Origin: Neobacillus notoginsengisoli
Lineage (GTDB): Bacteria; Bacillota; Bacilli; Bacillales; Cytobacillaceae
Assembly: GCF_003515685.1 (NCBI RefSeq)
Contig: NZ_QWEG01000005.1
Coordinates: 62,001-126,000, forward strand
Length of the DNA: 64,000 bases
Reading direction: 5' to 3'
The first letter of the stretch is position 1, and each line of letters opens with the position of its first letter. Both the position numbers and the translations under genes were made by a program. Positions 10,067-18,947 of the stretch are shown here, piece after piece. The notes under the pieces were generated by a model. That model saw only the letters and a program-made list of their open reading frames with translations. It was not told where the DNA came from and did no database searches.

Positions 10067-10100
10067 AAGAGCTGCCGTTTGTTTGGCAGCTCTATTATTT
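10067..10100 (+). terminator. Terminator after cccA
   Basis: AGAGCTGCC and GGCAGCTCT form a 9-bp stem followed by a T-rich run. Confidence 0.8.
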
Positions 10101-10175
10101 TCTTTGTCCTTTGCATATGTGAAGGACTTTTTTTATACTTGATTCATTAAAAGTAATGGAAAAGTGGTGCATAAC

Positions 10176-10889
10176 TTGAATGCTCAGCAACTATCAAAGA
10201 GGCTTGCCGCTGTTGCAGCCTTTGTTCCAAAAGGCGCGAAGCTAGCGGATATCGGATCTGACCATGCTTACCTTCCCTGCTATCTTGCAAAAAGAGAGTT
10301 GATTTCTTCAGCTGTTGCCGGGGAAGTCGTTGAGGGTCCTTTCCTGTCCGCCCAAACACAGGTACAGGCTGAAGGGCTGCGGGACATAATTAAAGTAAAA
10401 ATGGGGAACGGCCTGGAGGTTATCCAGCCTGGCGAAGCCGACTGTATCACAATCGCCGGCATGGGCGGGACATTGATTACCGAAATCCTTGAGGCGGGAA
10501 AAGCGAAGTTGGGCGGAGTCAACCGGCTGATTCTGCAGCCGAATATTAGTGCAATCTCCATAAGGGAGTGGCTGTACAACCATGGATGGGAATTGATTGA
10601 AGAGGCGATTCTTGAAGAGGACGGAAAAATTTATGAAATCCTGTCCGCGGAAAAAGGGAACCCCCGTAAGCCGTACGGTGAAAATGAATTGGAAAAAGGC
10701 TTATTGTTTGGCCCGTTTCTCCTAAAGAGTAAAAATGAAGCGTTTATTAAAAAATGGACGCTTGAGAAAGAAAATTGGCAAAGAATAGCCAGGGAGCTCG
10801 ACAAAGCAAAGGCGACCGAAGAAACGGACAAAAAAAGAGAGGAAATCCTTCGAAAGATTAGGCTTACAGAGGAGGTACTAAACGATTGA
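10176..10889 (+). CDS. trmK: tRNA (adenine22-N1)-methyltransferase TrmK
   Basis: A SAM-dependent Rossmann-fold methyltransferase that makes m1A22 in tRNA. Its motif I is ADIGSDHAYLP, followed by AGEVVEGPFLSAQ, the TIAGMGG catalytic region and LILQPN. The C-terminal part is a coiled-coil-like helix (KWTLEKENWQRIARELDKAK). Starts at GTG 10164 and 10167 are possible, but TTG 10176 (MNAQQLSKRL) aligns with the family and has a purine-rich stretch (10158-10167) at the right distance. It overlaps the next gene by four bases, as in other bacilli. Confidence 0.93.
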   Translation: MNAQQLSKRLAAVAAFVPKGAKLADIGSDHAYLPCYLAKRELISSAVAGEVVEGPFLSAQTQVQAEGLRDIIKVKMGNGLEVIQPGEADCITIAGMGGTLITEILEAGKAKLGGVNRLILQPNISAISIREWLYNHGWELIEEAILEEDGKIYEILSAEKGNPRKPYGENELEKGLLFGPFLLKSKNEAFIKKWTLEKENWQRIARELDKAKATEETDKKREEILRKIRLTEEVLND

Positions 10890-12001
10890 AAAAAATAAAC
10901 GGTCATGAACTCATCGGCCTTCTAGAGGCCTTCTCACCGAAAGAGTACGCAATGGAAGGGGACAGGATAGGACTGCAAATTGGCAGGCTTAATCGTCCTG
11001 CAGAACGTGTTTTGATTGCTCTTGATCTCGTTGAAGAGGTTGTTGATGAGGCAATTGAAATAAATGCTCAGCTTATCATCGTCCATCATCCGCCGATTTA
11101 CCGGCCGCTCGCGAAAGTTGCGACGGATACAGTGCAAGGCAAGATCATCGAAAAACTGATTAAGCATGACATTTCCGTCTATGTCGCGCACACAAACCTT
11201 GATGTGGCAAAAGGCGGAGTGAACGATATGTTGGCAGATGCGTTAGGGCTGCAAAATCCTGAGGTCCTCGTCCCCACGTTTGATGAAAAACTAAAAAAGC
11301 TGGCCGTATTTGTTCCTGTTGATCATGCCGATGCAGTGAGGAAAGCGATAGGGAGTGCCGGAGCGGGGGCGATTGGAGAATACAGCTTTTGTTCGTTCTC
11401 ATCGGAGGGAACAGGAAGATTCCTTCCGGGCGAAGGTACAAATCCATTTATAGGCCAACAAGGACAAATTGAAGAAGTAGAAGAAGTAAAGGTAGAAACC
11501 ATCATACCCGACAGGCTCGTAAAGAAGGTAATATCAGCAATGCTGAAGGCCCATCCATATGAAGAACCGGCATACGATCTTTACCCGCTGGAAAACAAAG
11601 GGGAATCTCTCGGGCTTGGAAGGATTGGCACGATAGAGGAAATGACCCTGGCCGAATTTGCGAATAAAGTAAAGGCGGACTTAGACGTTGAGAACGTCAG
11701 AGTTGTAGGAAACTTAGATGCCAAAGTAAAAAAAGTTGCCGTTCTAGGCGGGGATGGAAACAAATACTTTTCACAGGCAAAGTTCAGAGGCGCCGATGTT
11801 TATGTGACTGGAGATATTTATTACCATGTCGCCCATGATGGCCTGATGCTAGGGTTGAACATGATTGACCCTGGGCACAATGTGGAAAAAATCATGAAAA
11901 AGGGCCTTGCTGCTGTCTTATCCCAAATGTGTGAAAAAGCGGGATTTGACGCTGAAATCATCGCATCTGAAATCAGTACTGATCCGTTCAAGGTAGTATA
12001 A
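10886..12001 (+). CDS. yqfO: Nif3-like dinuclear metal-center protein (YqfO)
   Basis: A conserved hexameric protein often labelled GTP cyclohydrolase 1 type 2. Its physiological role is not settled. The two halves of the metal-binding Nif3 domain are visible (VHHPPIYRPL and HTNLDVAKGGVND at the N side; GGDGNKYF, GDIYYHVAHD and DPGHNVE at the C side). An inserted PII-like domain occupies about residues 125-225 (KLAVFVPVDHADAVR to AHPYEEPAYDLY). It starts at TTG 10886, overlapping the trmK stop, with GGAGG upstream. The pair is translationally coupled. Confidence 0.93.
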   Translation: MKKINGHELIGLLEAFSPKEYAMEGDRIGLQIGRLNRPAERVLIALDLVEEVVDEAIEINAQLIIVHHPPIYRPLAKVATDTVQGKIIEKLIKHDISVYVAHTNLDVAKGGVNDMLADALGLQNPEVLVPTFDEKLKKLAVFVPVDHADAVRKAIGSAGAGAIGEYSFCSFSSEGTGRFLPGEGTNPFIGQQGQIEEVEEVKVETIIPDRLVKKVISAMLKAHPYEEPAYDLYPLENKGESLGLGRIGTIEEMTLAEFANKVKADLDVENVRVVGNLDAKVKKVAVLGGDGNKYFSQAKFRGADVYVTGDIYYHVAHDGLMLGLNMIDPGHNVEKIMKKGLAAVLSQMCEKAGFDAEIIASEISTDPFKVV

Positions 12002-12048
12002 AAACCAACAAACCCGGCCACAATTGGCCGGGTTTGTTGGTTTTATAA
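12001..12048. terminator. Bidirectional terminator between yqfO and ispH
   Basis: AAAACCAACAAACCCGGCC and its perfect complement form a 19-bp stem with A and T runs on either side. It can serve the converging genes on both strands. Confidence 0.92.
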
Positions 12049-12999
12049 GCGAAGTGCGGGATTTTTAACTTTTGGCAGAATCCTGGATAGGGGAACGTTC
12101 TTATCCCTGGCCCATGTAGAAGGGTCTTCAGGTTCATATTTCTCAAGAAAGGCAATGACTTCTTTTGTGATCGGTGTTGGCGTAGAGGCGCCGGCGGTCA
12201 CGGCAACTGTTGATGCCCCTTTCAGCCATTCGAGGTCAAGTTCGCTAATATCAGCAATCCGGTAAGCTTTTGTCCCTGCTATTTCCTCAGAAACCTGCGC
12301 CAGCCTGTTGGAGTTGTTGCTCATCGGATCACCAACTACAATCAGGACATCGGCTTGCCCAGCTTGCTCGGCAACTGCTTCCTGCCGTACTTGCGTGGCC
12401 ATGCAAATTTCTCTGTGGACTTCAACATGTGGGTATTTTTCCTGGACTTTTACCATTATGTCCGCGACATCCCATTGGCTCATTGTTGTCTGGTTTGTCA
12501 CAATTATTTTATCATGCTCAATTTCCAAAGCTTCCACGTCGGCTTCGGTCTCAACGAGAAAAACGGTTCCTGGTGACGCGACCCCGACAGCACCCTCTGG
12601 TTCAGGATGGCCTTTTTTTCCGATATAAATAACTTTATACCCTTCGGCTTCCTTCTCATGAATCAATTCATGCGTTTTCGTCACATCCGGACATGTCGCA
12701 TCAAGAGTGACAAGCCCTTTTTCCTTTGCAAGGTTTCTGACCTCGGGTGAAATGCCGTGAGCTGTGAAAATCACAGTTCCTTTATCAACCTTCTCGAGGA
12801 TCTCCCGGCGGTTGTTTCCGTCGAGGGTAATAATTCCTTCATCAGCGAATGCATCTGTCACATGCTTATTATGAACAATCATCCCTAGGATGTAGATTGG
12901 GCGGGGAAGAGATTTATCTAATGCCGCATTCCTCGCGATCACCATGGCATCTACAACACCATAGCAATAGCCGCGCGGTGAAATTTTAATAACTTTCAT
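12043..12999 (-). CDS. ispH: 4-hydroxy-3-methylbut-2-enyl diphosphate reductase
   Basis: The last step of the MEP isoprenoid pathway, turning HMBPP into IPP and DMAPP with an iron-sulfur cluster. The three cluster cysteines are at C12 (PRGYCYG), C103 (DATCPDVTK) and C199 (EICMAT). Conserved [15 protein letters not shown] and [11 protein letters not shown] are present. There are 318 residues. GGAGG (complement of 13008-13012) precedes the ATG. A mobile mini-element lies between this site and the promoter, so it is part of the leader. ispG, the preceding step, is at 20561-21667. Confidence 0.96.
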   Translation of the reverse strand: MKVIKISPRGYCYGVVDAMVIARNAALDKSLPRPIYILGMIVHNKHVTDAFADEGIITLDGNNRREILEKVDKGTVIFTAHGISPEVRNLAKEKGLVTLDATCPDVTKTHELIHEKEAEGYKVIYIGKKGHPEPEGAVGVASPGTVFLVETEADVEALEIEHDKIIVTNQTTMSQWDVADIMVKVQEKYPHVEVHREICMATQVRQEAVAEQAGQADVLIVVGDPMSNNSNRLAQVSEEIAGTKAYRIADISELDLEWLKGASTVAVTAGASTPTPITKEVIAFLEKYEPEDPSTWARDKNVPLSRILPKVKNPALRL

Positions 13000-13019
13000 T
13001 TTAACAGCCTCCTATAAAG

Positions 13020-13181
13020 TGAAACTTCAATCAGTGGGGGTTTTCCACTGATTGTTAGTCGCGCAAAGCCCGATTGATCTTTCTAAGGGCTGAAGCCCCA
13101 AGAAAAATCTTATTTCACGAATCGGACCTTTAGGGGAGTTGCCTCTGAAAGAGGCTTACTGCCCCTTGAGGTGGGATAAAG
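13020..13181 (+). mobile_element. Hairpin-ended mini-element, family D (copy 1), in the ispH leader
   Basis: A non-coding 162-bp element. The left flank is ATAAAG (13014-13019); the element begins TGAAACTTC and ends GTGGGATAAAG. A subterminal left hairpin pairs AATCAGTGG with CCACTGATT. A right hairpin pairs GGGG-AGT-GCCTCT with AGAGGC-ACT-CCCC. Two further copies (52505-52665 and 55695-55836) keep the same architecture with changed bases, and an empty site is present at 43639-43644. The layout resembles non-autonomous IS200/IS605-type elements; no transposase gene is in the window. Confidence 0.75.
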
Positions 13182-13215
13182 TCAAACAAGCCTACTATAA
13201 GACCACTATGTATAT

Positions 13216-13244
13216 AGTATATAGGACTTCACTGAATACTTCAA
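13216..13244 (-). promoter_or_regulatory. Probable promoter of ispH
   Basis: On the minus strand TTGAAG (complement of 13239-13244) and TATACT (complement of 13216-13221) are 17 bases apart. They lie upstream of the mini-element, which is therefore transcribed in the ispH leader in antisense orientation. Confidence 0.55.
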
Positions 13245-13306
13245 AGTGTACTATATCACTTGTTGGAGAAAAAAGGAGGCGCTGTCTATCCAGCACCTCA
13301 CACAGA

Positions 13307-13909
13307 TCAGATAAAAAGCTTTGGTTTGGACTCGCCGTTTCCTTCTCTGCTAGACCGGTTTTTTTGGGGGGTGCTTTCAGTTTTACGGACAGGCTGAACT
13401 TGATCTTTTCTGTCAGTCCTTTTTTCCTTAACGATATTGCCAGCTGTTTTTCCTTTCTTACTCGATTCATTTTCTGTCTTTGTTTGGTCATCACTTGATT
13501 TCATTCCGCGATAAAGCTTCCACATTGATGGCAGATTCTTGATAAGTGGTCCATATTGTTCAAAGAGCGGGCCAAATTTCTGGGCAGTGTTAATGACATT
13601 CTGGGTGTTGGTCAGGAATGAATTGATTGTGTCAGGGTTGCCAAGCGATTTCAGCAAGGACCCAGCCCCTTCTCCTCCTCCGATAACGGATTGAGCGGAG
13701 CGAGCGACTGCTCCCTGGTTCCCACCGGCGGCCCTGCCGAATAGCTTGGCAAGCAGCCCTCCCCCCCTAGAAGGCTGCCCTGGTATTGCATTCATTGGTC
13801 CCATAAAAGGACCTCGCTGCGGAACCGGGAAACCGGACTGACGGGCAAAACGAGGTCCCATTGGCTGGCGGCCAAATCCCGGTCTCCGCATTTGCGGCAT
13901 AGGTGGCAT
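13307..13909 (-). CDS. yqfQ: VrrA / YqfQ family protein
   Basis: A 200-residue protein of unknown function sitting between ispH and cshB, the position of yqfQ in B. subtilis and vrrA in B. anthracis. The N-terminal 50 residues are rich in Pro, Gly, Arg, Met and Phe (MPPMPQMRRPGFGRQPMG). The middle is a conserved Gly/Ala and Asn-rich part (GGGLLAKLFGRA, NPDTINSFLTNTQNVINTAQ, YGPLIKNLPSMWKLYRGM). The C-terminal 60 residues are a charged, probably disordered Lys/Ser/Glu tail. Spore association is known for some relatives but cannot be shown here. Confidence 0.85.
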   Translation of the reverse strand: MPPMPQMRRPGFGRQPMGPRFARQSGFPVPQRGPFMGPMNAIPGQPSRGGGLLAKLFGRAAGGNQGAVARSAQSVIGGGEGAGSLLKSLGNPDTINSFLTNTQNVINTAQKFGPLFEQYGPLIKNLPSMWKLYRGMKSSDDQTKTENESSKKGKTAGNIVKEKRTDRKDQVQPVRKTESTPQKNRSSREGNGESKPKLFI

Positions 13910-14129
13910 TCTTAAAAGCCTCCTTTCATAAATGTCCTCTTTCTAAAATATGCAGCCTATCCTCATTATGTTAAGGTATGATTAACAAGGGAAAGCTGAA
14001 TACTGAGATAATGAAAACAAGAGAATTATCGAGAGGGTAGGATTTCGAGTGGAGATTTCATGCAATCTCTACTATAATGACAAGACGGGAAAAATATGTT
14101 CGATTAATAGAGAGTAAGGAGCAAAATAC

Positions 14130-15443
14130 ATGAACGGAAAACAATTTGAACGGTTTGGATTAAAACCTTTTTTGCTAAAAACGGTAAGTTCCCTCGGATT
14201 TGCTAGCCCTACCGAGATTCAGGAGCAGATGATCCCCGCTGCCTTAAGAGGAGATAGCGCAATTGGGCAATCGAGGACAGGAACTGGCAAAACGCATTCA
14301 TACCTTCTGCCGATAATGCAGAAGCTTAACCCGGCCCAGCAGGAGGTCCAGGCGGTCATTACAGCGCCGACCCGTGAGCTTGCCACGCAAATTTACCAGC
14401 AATTTTTAAATGCCGCGGAGCAATACGAAGGTCCAGAACAAATAATAATTAGAAATTATATTGGCGGTACGGACAAGCAAAAAGCAATTGAAAAGCTAAG
14501 GGTACAGCCTCATATTGTGATTGGGACCCCATCCCGCCTTTTTGACCTGATCCAGGAACAAGCTTTATTTGTCCATACGGCTGATACCCTTGTGATTGAT
14601 GAGGCTGATTTGATGCTTGATATGGGCTTCCTGGAAGATGTGGATAGAATTGCATCCAGAATGCCTGAAAAGCTTCAGATGCTCGTATTTTCAGCAACAA
14701 TACCTGAAAAACTAAAGCCTTTTTTGAAAAAATACATGGAAAATCCAAAGTACATCCATATTGAACCAGAAAAAAAAGCAGCTGAAAACCTTGAGCATCT
14801 TATTCTCCCATCGAGGCACAAAAATAAAAAGGGAATCGTTTTTGAGGTTCTTCAGACTTTTAACCCATATCTGGCAATTGTTTTTACGAATACAAAAAAA
14901 ATGGCTGACGAAGTGGCCGATGCTTTAATTGATAAAGGGTTGAAGGTTGGCAGAGTTCACGGAGACCTTAATCCTCGTGAACGAAAGAAAATGATGAAGC
15001 AAATACAGGATTTGGAGTACCAATATATCGTTGCCACAGATTTGGCTGCAAGGGGAATTGATATTGAGGGTGTCAGCCATGTGATCAATTATGAATTGCC
15101 TAGTGACCTTGACTTCTATATCCACCGTGTTGGCAGGACAGCAAGAGCAGGTTCTTCCGGAATCGCGTTAACGATTTACGATCATTCAGATGAGGACGCA
15201 TTAAACAGGCTTGAAAAAATGGGCATAACTTTCAAGCATGTTGATTTTGGGAAAGACGGCTTGGTTGAAATAGGCGAACGAAATAAACGGAAAGCGCGTA
15301 AGCGGACAGTAGCCGATACTGAACGGGTTGCGAAAGCAATGGTTAAAAAACCAAGTAAGATTAAGCCGGGTTATAAGAAAAAAATCAATGCTGAAATTGA
15401 AAAAATTAAAAGACGCCAAAACAGGCTTAAGAATAAGAAGTAA
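14130..15443 (+). CDS. cshB: DEAD-box RNA helicase CshB
   Basis: An ATP-dependent RNA helicase of the cold-shock group, 437 residues. It shows the Q motif (SPTEIQEQMIP), motif I (SRTGTGKT), Ia (PTRELATQ), II (DEAD, in VIDEADLML), III (SAT), V (ATDLAARGIDIEGV) and VI (HRVGRTARAG). A basic tail (KKPSKIKPGYKKKINAEIEKIKRRQ) probably binds RNA. GAGTAAGGAGC precedes ATG 14130. nfo follows in the same direction 41 bases later, as in B. subtilis yqfR-yqfS. Confidence 0.94.
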   Translation: MNGKQFERFGLKPFLLKTVSSLGFASPTEIQEQMIPAALRGDSAIGQSRTGTGKTHSYLLPIMQKLNPAQQEVQAVITAPTRELATQIYQQFLNAAEQYEGPEQIIIRNYIGGTDKQKAIEKLRVQPHIVIGTPSRLFDLIQEQALFVHTADTLVIDEADLMLDMGFLEDVDRIASRMPEKLQMLVFSATIPEKLKPFLKKYMENPKYIHIEPEKKAAENLEHLILPSRHKNKKGIVFEVLQTFNPYLAIVFTNTKKMADEVADALIDKGLKVGRVHGDLNPRERKKMMKQIQDLEYQYIVATDLAARGIDIEGVSHVINYELPSDLDFYIHRVGRTARAGSSGIALTIYDHSDEDALNRLEKMGITFKHVDFGKDGLVEIGERNKRKARKRTVADTERVAKAMVKKPSKIKPGYKKKINAEIEKIKRRQNRLKNKK

Positions 15444-15484
15444 TTGCAGAAATAATTTTTGCTGGTAAAAAGGAGTAGGAGCAC

Positions 15485-16378
15485 ATGTTGAAGATTGGCT
15501 CTCACGTTTCAATGAGCGGAAAAGATATGCTTCTTGCTGCGAGCAGGGAGGCAGTTTCTTATGGTTCGAATACGTTCATGATTTATACTGGGGCGCCCCA
15601 GAATACGAGAAGAAAGAAAATTGAAGAACTGAATATTGAAGCAGGCAGGAGACATATGGAGGAACATGGGATAGGCGATATCGTCGTCCATGCTCCGTAT
15701 ATCATTAATATTGGTAATACAACCAATCCGGCTACGTTTGAACTAGGGGTTACTTTTTTACGCTCTGAAATGGAACGGACCGAGGCTCTTGGGGCTAAAC
15801 AAATCGTCCTCCACCCTGGTGCGCATGTCGGGGCGGGAACGGAAGCAGGCATAAGGAGAATCGTTGAAGGCCTGAACGAGGTATTGACTGGTGACGCAAA
15901 GGTTCAGGTAGCGCTTGAGACAATGGCCGGGAAAGGCTCTGAATGCGGAAAGTCATTTGAAGAGCTTGCGATGATTATTGACGGGGTTCATTATAATGAC
16001 CAGTTGTCTGTTTGCTTCGATACATGCCATACACACGATGCCGGTTATGACATTGTCAACGATTTTGACGGCGTCTTAAATGAGTTTGATAAAATTGTCG
16101 GGATTGAAAGGCTGAAAGTCCTCCATATCAATGACAGCAAGAATGCTGTCGGGATGAGGAAGGACAGGCATGAAAACATCGGCTACGGCCATATTGGCTT
16201 TGATGCGTTAAGCTATATTGTCCATCATCCTCAGCTTATTGACGTTCCTAAAATTCTTGAGACTCCATATATTGGCGAAGATAAGAAAAACAAGGTTCCG
16301 CCATATAAGCATGAGATTGAGATGCTGCGCAATAAGGAATTCAATCCGCAGTTAAAAGAGATTGCCGTTCAGGTTTAA
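15485..16378 (+). CDS. nfo: Endonuclease IV (AP endonuclease)
   Basis: Cuts the backbone 5' of abasic sites in base excision repair, with a trinuclear zinc centre in a TIM barrel. There are 297 residues. Conserved metal-site stretches include [67 protein letters not shown] and ILETPY. AAAGGAG precedes the start (15484 region). It is transcribed after cshB. Confidence 0.96.
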   Translation: MLKIGSHVSMSGKDMLLAASREAVSYGSNTFMIYTGAPQNTRRKKIEELNIEAGRRHMEEHGIGDIVVHAPYIINIGNTTNPATFELGVTFLRSEMERTEALGAKQIVLHPGAHVGAGTEAGIRRIVEGLNEVLTGDAKVQVALETMAGKGSECGKSFEELAMIIDGVHYNDQLSVCFDTCHTHDAGYDIVNDFDGVLNEFDKIVGIERLKVLHINDSKNAVGMRKDRHENIGYGHIGFDALSYIVHHPQLIDVPKILETPYIGEDKKNKVPPYKHEIEMLRNKEFNPQLKEIAVQV

Positions 16379-16408
16379 CTCACCCTTTTCAAAATGAATA
16401 AAATGTTT

Positions 16409-16445
16409 AAAGCCTCCTTAAACACGTGTTGCGTAAGGAGGCTTT
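16409..16445. terminator. Terminator between nfo and yqfT
   Basis: AAAGCCTCCTTA and its exact complement form a 12-bp stem. The genes converge here, and the T-rich sequence is better on the minus-strand side. Confidence 0.7.
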
Positions 16446-16459
16446 GCTTTGCCAATGTA

Positions 16460-16723
16460 TTACTTTGTGAACTGGAGGAAGAGTTTGTTTACTTCCTTTG
16501 CGGTTTCTGGCCCGGCAATTTTTGCAATTTCTTTGATAATGGCTGCCCTTTGGCTACTGTCAAAAATATTCACTTGCCTTCCCCGTAAGTATTCGGCTAT
16601 TTTGCCAGCCTGTGAACGGTTTATCGAGATGCCGAACTGACTTGCATATGTGAGTAGTTCCCCTGCAGTGATCGTATTAATTTTATGGTTGATAATGTTT
16701 TCAAAAATTTTCACCTTTATCAC
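16460..16723 (-). CDS. yqfT: DUF2624 family protein YqfT
   Basis: An 87-residue soluble protein of unknown function, conserved in bacilli beside nfo. It is helical, with VKIFENIINHKINTITAGELL at the start and GPETAKEVNKLFLQF at the end. GGGAGTG on the minus strand precedes the ATG. The family assignment rests on length, sequence character and position. Confidence 0.78.
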   Translation of the reverse strand: MIKVKIFENIINHKINTITAGELLTYASQFGISINRSQAGKIAEYLRGRQVNIFDSSQRAAIIKEIAKIAGPETAKEVNKLFLQFTK

Positions 16724-16801
16724 TCCCTTTCTTAATGTATGAGTTTCAATTGTAAACAGTGCAATAAATAATAAAACAAATGGGCGGGGAATTCTTGAAC
16801 C

Positions 16802-16860
16802 TTTACAGAATAAAGGAACTGGGTTATACTACTTAACGTAAATCGGAATGATTCTTAAAA
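16802..16860 (+). promoter_or_regulatory. znu operon promoter with Zur-type operator
   Basis: TTTACA (16802-16807) and TATACT (16825-16830) are 17 bases apart. Directly downstream, 16840-16859 reads AAATCGGAATGATTCTTAAA. It resembles the Bacillus Zur box (AAATCGTAAT-N-ATTACGATTT) well in the left half and weakly in the right half. Zur encoded by the third gene of this operon would be expected to block transcription when zinc is plentiful. Confidence 0.6.
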
Positions 16861-16873
16861 TTAAGGTGATGTT

Positions 16874-17650
16874 ATGGCTAATCTGCCAATTATTGAAATA
16901 AAAGGACTTTCATACAGGTATGAAAAGGAAAATGTCCTTGAAAATATTTATTTGACTGTGCCCAAAGGGGCATTTCTAGGGATTGTAGGTCCAAACGGTT
17001 CGGGAAAATCAACTTTGCTCAAACTCATTCTTGGTCTCCTGCAGCCCCAATCCGGGGTCATACGCCTTTTCGGAAAGGAAATCAGGGATTTCACTGAATG
17101 GGAGAAAATCGGCTATGTTTCCCAAAAGGCCAATTCCTTTAATTCCGGCTTTCCGGCAACTGTTCATGAAGTAGTATCAAGCGGGCTGACAAGCAAACTT
17201 GGCCTGTTTCGCTTTATGGGGGCGAAGGAGCGGGAAAAGGTACATCAGGCTCTAAAAGCAGTGGGTATGGCTAATTTTTCCGGAAAGAACATTGGGGAAC
17301 TCTCGGGCGGCCAACAGCAAAGGGTTTTTATTGCCCGTGCCCTTGTAAGTGAACCCGAGCTCTTGATTCTGGATGAGCCAACCGTTGGCGTTGATGCCCA
17401 GCATGTCAGTGCATTTTATGAAATGCTTGAAGAGCTTAATATTAACAAGGGGATTACTTTATTGCTTGTTACACATGATATCGGGACAATTTCCGAAAAA
17501 GTAACCCATGTTGCCTGCCTGAATAAACATCTTCATTTTCATGGGGAAGCGGCAGAGTTTGAGGGCTTTGCCAACGAAGAGTTAACTGAATTGTATGGCC
17601 ATGGAGTCCATCTTCTAAGCCACCACCATCATGGGGAGGCGGGAAGATGA
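16874..17650 (+). CDS. znuC: Zinc ABC transporter, ATP-binding protein
   Basis: The ATPase of a zinc importer. It has Walker A (GPNGSGKST), the signature LSGGQQQR, Walker B (LLILDEPT), the D loop and the switch His (LLVTHDIG). There are 258 residues, with a His-rich end (HGVHLLSHHHHGEAGR) that could hold metal. The stop overlaps the start of the permease gene by four bases. No substrate-binding protein gene (znuA) is in the operon, so that part must be encoded elsewhere. Manganese is an alternative substrate, but the zur gene next door favours zinc. Confidence 0.9.
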   Translation: MANLPIIEIKGLSYRYEKENVLENIYLTVPKGAFLGIVGPNGSGKSTLLKLILGLLQPQSGVIRLFGKEIRDFTEWEKIGYVSQKANSFNSGFPATVHEVVSSGLTSKLGLFRFMGAKEREKVHQALKAVGMANFSGKNIGELSGGQQQRVFIARALVSEPELLILDEPTVGVDAQHVSAFYEMLEELNINKGITLLLVTHDIGTISEKVTHVACLNKHLHFHGEAAEFEGFANEELTELYGHGVHLLSHHHHGEAGR

Positions 17651-18498
17651 TTAGCGGGATTTTTAAGTATGAATTTTTGCAAAATGCTTTTCTATCTGGT
17701 GCGTTAATAGGGGTGATCGCCCCGCTGCTCGGTGTTTTCATCGTGGTGCGGAGGCTTTCTTTAATTGCCGATGCATTGAGCCATGTAACATTATCCGGAA
17801 TAGCTGCCAGCCTTTTTTTGGAGAAAAAATTAGGCTTGGCTGGTTCTTTGAACCCATTGTATATGGGAATGGCTTTTTCAGTTGCCGGATCGTTATTTAT
17901 TGAGAAGCTTCGCAGTGTTTATAAACATTATCAGGAATTAGCGATACCGATTATTCTTTCAGGCGGCATTGGAGTTGGAGTCATTTTCATTTCTCTAGCA
18001 GACGGGTTCAACGCCGATTTGTTCAGTTATTTATTTGGAAGCGTCTCAGCCGTTAGCAGGGCGGATGTCTGGATTATTGCGGCAATCAGTGTCTTTGTAG
18101 TTCTGGTCATTTTGTTACTCTATAAGGAGCTGTTCCTTTTATCATTTGACGAAGAACATGCTAAAGCATCTGGTATTGCGGCAAGAGCCATCCATTTTAT
18201 CTTTATCGTCATGGTAGCGCTGGTCATTGCTGCATCAATGAGGATAGTCGGGATTCTACTCGTTTCCGCGCTAATGACATTGCCAGTTGCTGCCAGTATG
18301 AAGCTGGCCAAGGGATTTAAACAGGCAATCTTCTTGTCAGTTGCTTTCGGTGAACTGTCCGTCATCGGCGGCTTGTTTGCTGCCTATTATTTAGACCTTG
18401 CTCCTGGAGGAACCATTGTCCTGCTTGCGATTGCCGTCCTTATAGGCGTGATTATCTTAAAGAGGACAGGAATGAAGAGAGAAACACAAAAGGGGTGA
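17647..18498 (+). CDS. znuB: Zinc ABC transporter, permease
   Basis: The membrane part of the zinc importer (ABC-3 family), 283 residues with about eight hydrophobic segments. The family features are LIGVIAPLLGVFIVVRRLSL near the N-terminus, IADALSHVTLSGIA, and the conserved ALMTLPVAASMKLAKGFKQ before the last helices. It starts with ATG inside the znuC stop (ATGA) and is translationally coupled. Confidence 0.91.
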   Translation: MISGIFKYEFLQNAFLSGALIGVIAPLLGVFIVVRRLSLIADALSHVTLSGIAASLFLEKKLGLAGSLNPLYMGMAFSVAGSLFIEKLRSVYKHYQELAIPIILSGGIGVGVIFISLADGFNADLFSYLFGSVSAVSRADVWIIAAISVFVVLVILLLYKELFLLSFDEEHAKASGIAARAIHFIFIVMVALVIAASMRIVGILLVSALMTLPVAASMKLAKGFKQAIFLSVAFGELSVIGGLFAAYYLDLAPGGTIVLLAIAVLIGVIILKRTGMKRETQKG

Positions 18499-18505
18499 TA
18501 GATGA

Positions 18506-18916
18506 ATGGATGTGAACGAAGCCCTCGATTATTTGAAGGAAAAAGGATATAAGCATACAGGTAAACGAGAAGAGATGCTCCAGTTGTTTTCGGATAGCGA
18601 CAAGTATTTAACAGCTAAGGACGTCCTAGAACAGCTCAAGGACGAATTTCCTGGCCTAAGTTTCGACACAATTTATCGGAACCTTTCTCTGTTTGCCCAG
18701 CTTGGCATTTTGGAAACAACTGATCTTTCAGGCGAAAAACACTATAGGTTTACTTGTTCCAGAACCTCGCATCACCATCATTTTATATGCCTGGATTGCG
18801 GAAAGACAAAAGAATTGGGCACATGTCCAATGAGCAGCCTTAGCGAAGACTTAAATGGATATGATATTTCCGGACACAAATTCGAGATTTATGGGAAGTG
18901 CCCGGAATGTATGTGA
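18506..18916 (+). CDS. zur: Zinc uptake regulator Zur (Fur family)
   Basis: A Fur-family repressor of 136 residues. The N-terminal winged HTH (about 10-85, with [18 protein letters not shown]) is followed by a dimerisation domain. The structural zinc site is C-x2-C ([13 protein letters not shown] region) paired with C-x2-C at the end (CPECM), and a His cluster (SHHHHFIC) is the likely sensory site. It is the third gene of the znu operon, with AAAGGGGTGAT upstream of ATG 18506. Sequence alone does not separate Zur from Fur or PerR; the operon context does. Confidence 0.88.
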   Translation: MDVNEALDYLKEKGYKHTGKREEMLQLFSDSDKYLTAKDVLEQLKDEFPGLSFDTIYRNLSLFAQLGILETTDLSGEKHYRFTCSRTSHHHHFICLDCGKTKELGTCPMSSLSEDLNGYDISGHKFEIYGKCPECM

Positions 18917-18947
18917 AAAAACAGCCTAAAATGAAAGGCTGTTTTTT
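18916..18947. terminator. Terminator between zur and yqfW
   Basis: AAAAAACAGCCT and AGGCTGTTTTTT form a stem flanked by A and T runs. It overlaps the last codons of the converging yqfW. Confidence 0.8.

Noticed and set aside
13139-13498. Open reading frames opposite and beside yqfQ (13139-13498 and 13195-13494)
   Set aside because: They overlap the mini-element, the ispH promoter and yqfQ in other frames and lack start signals.
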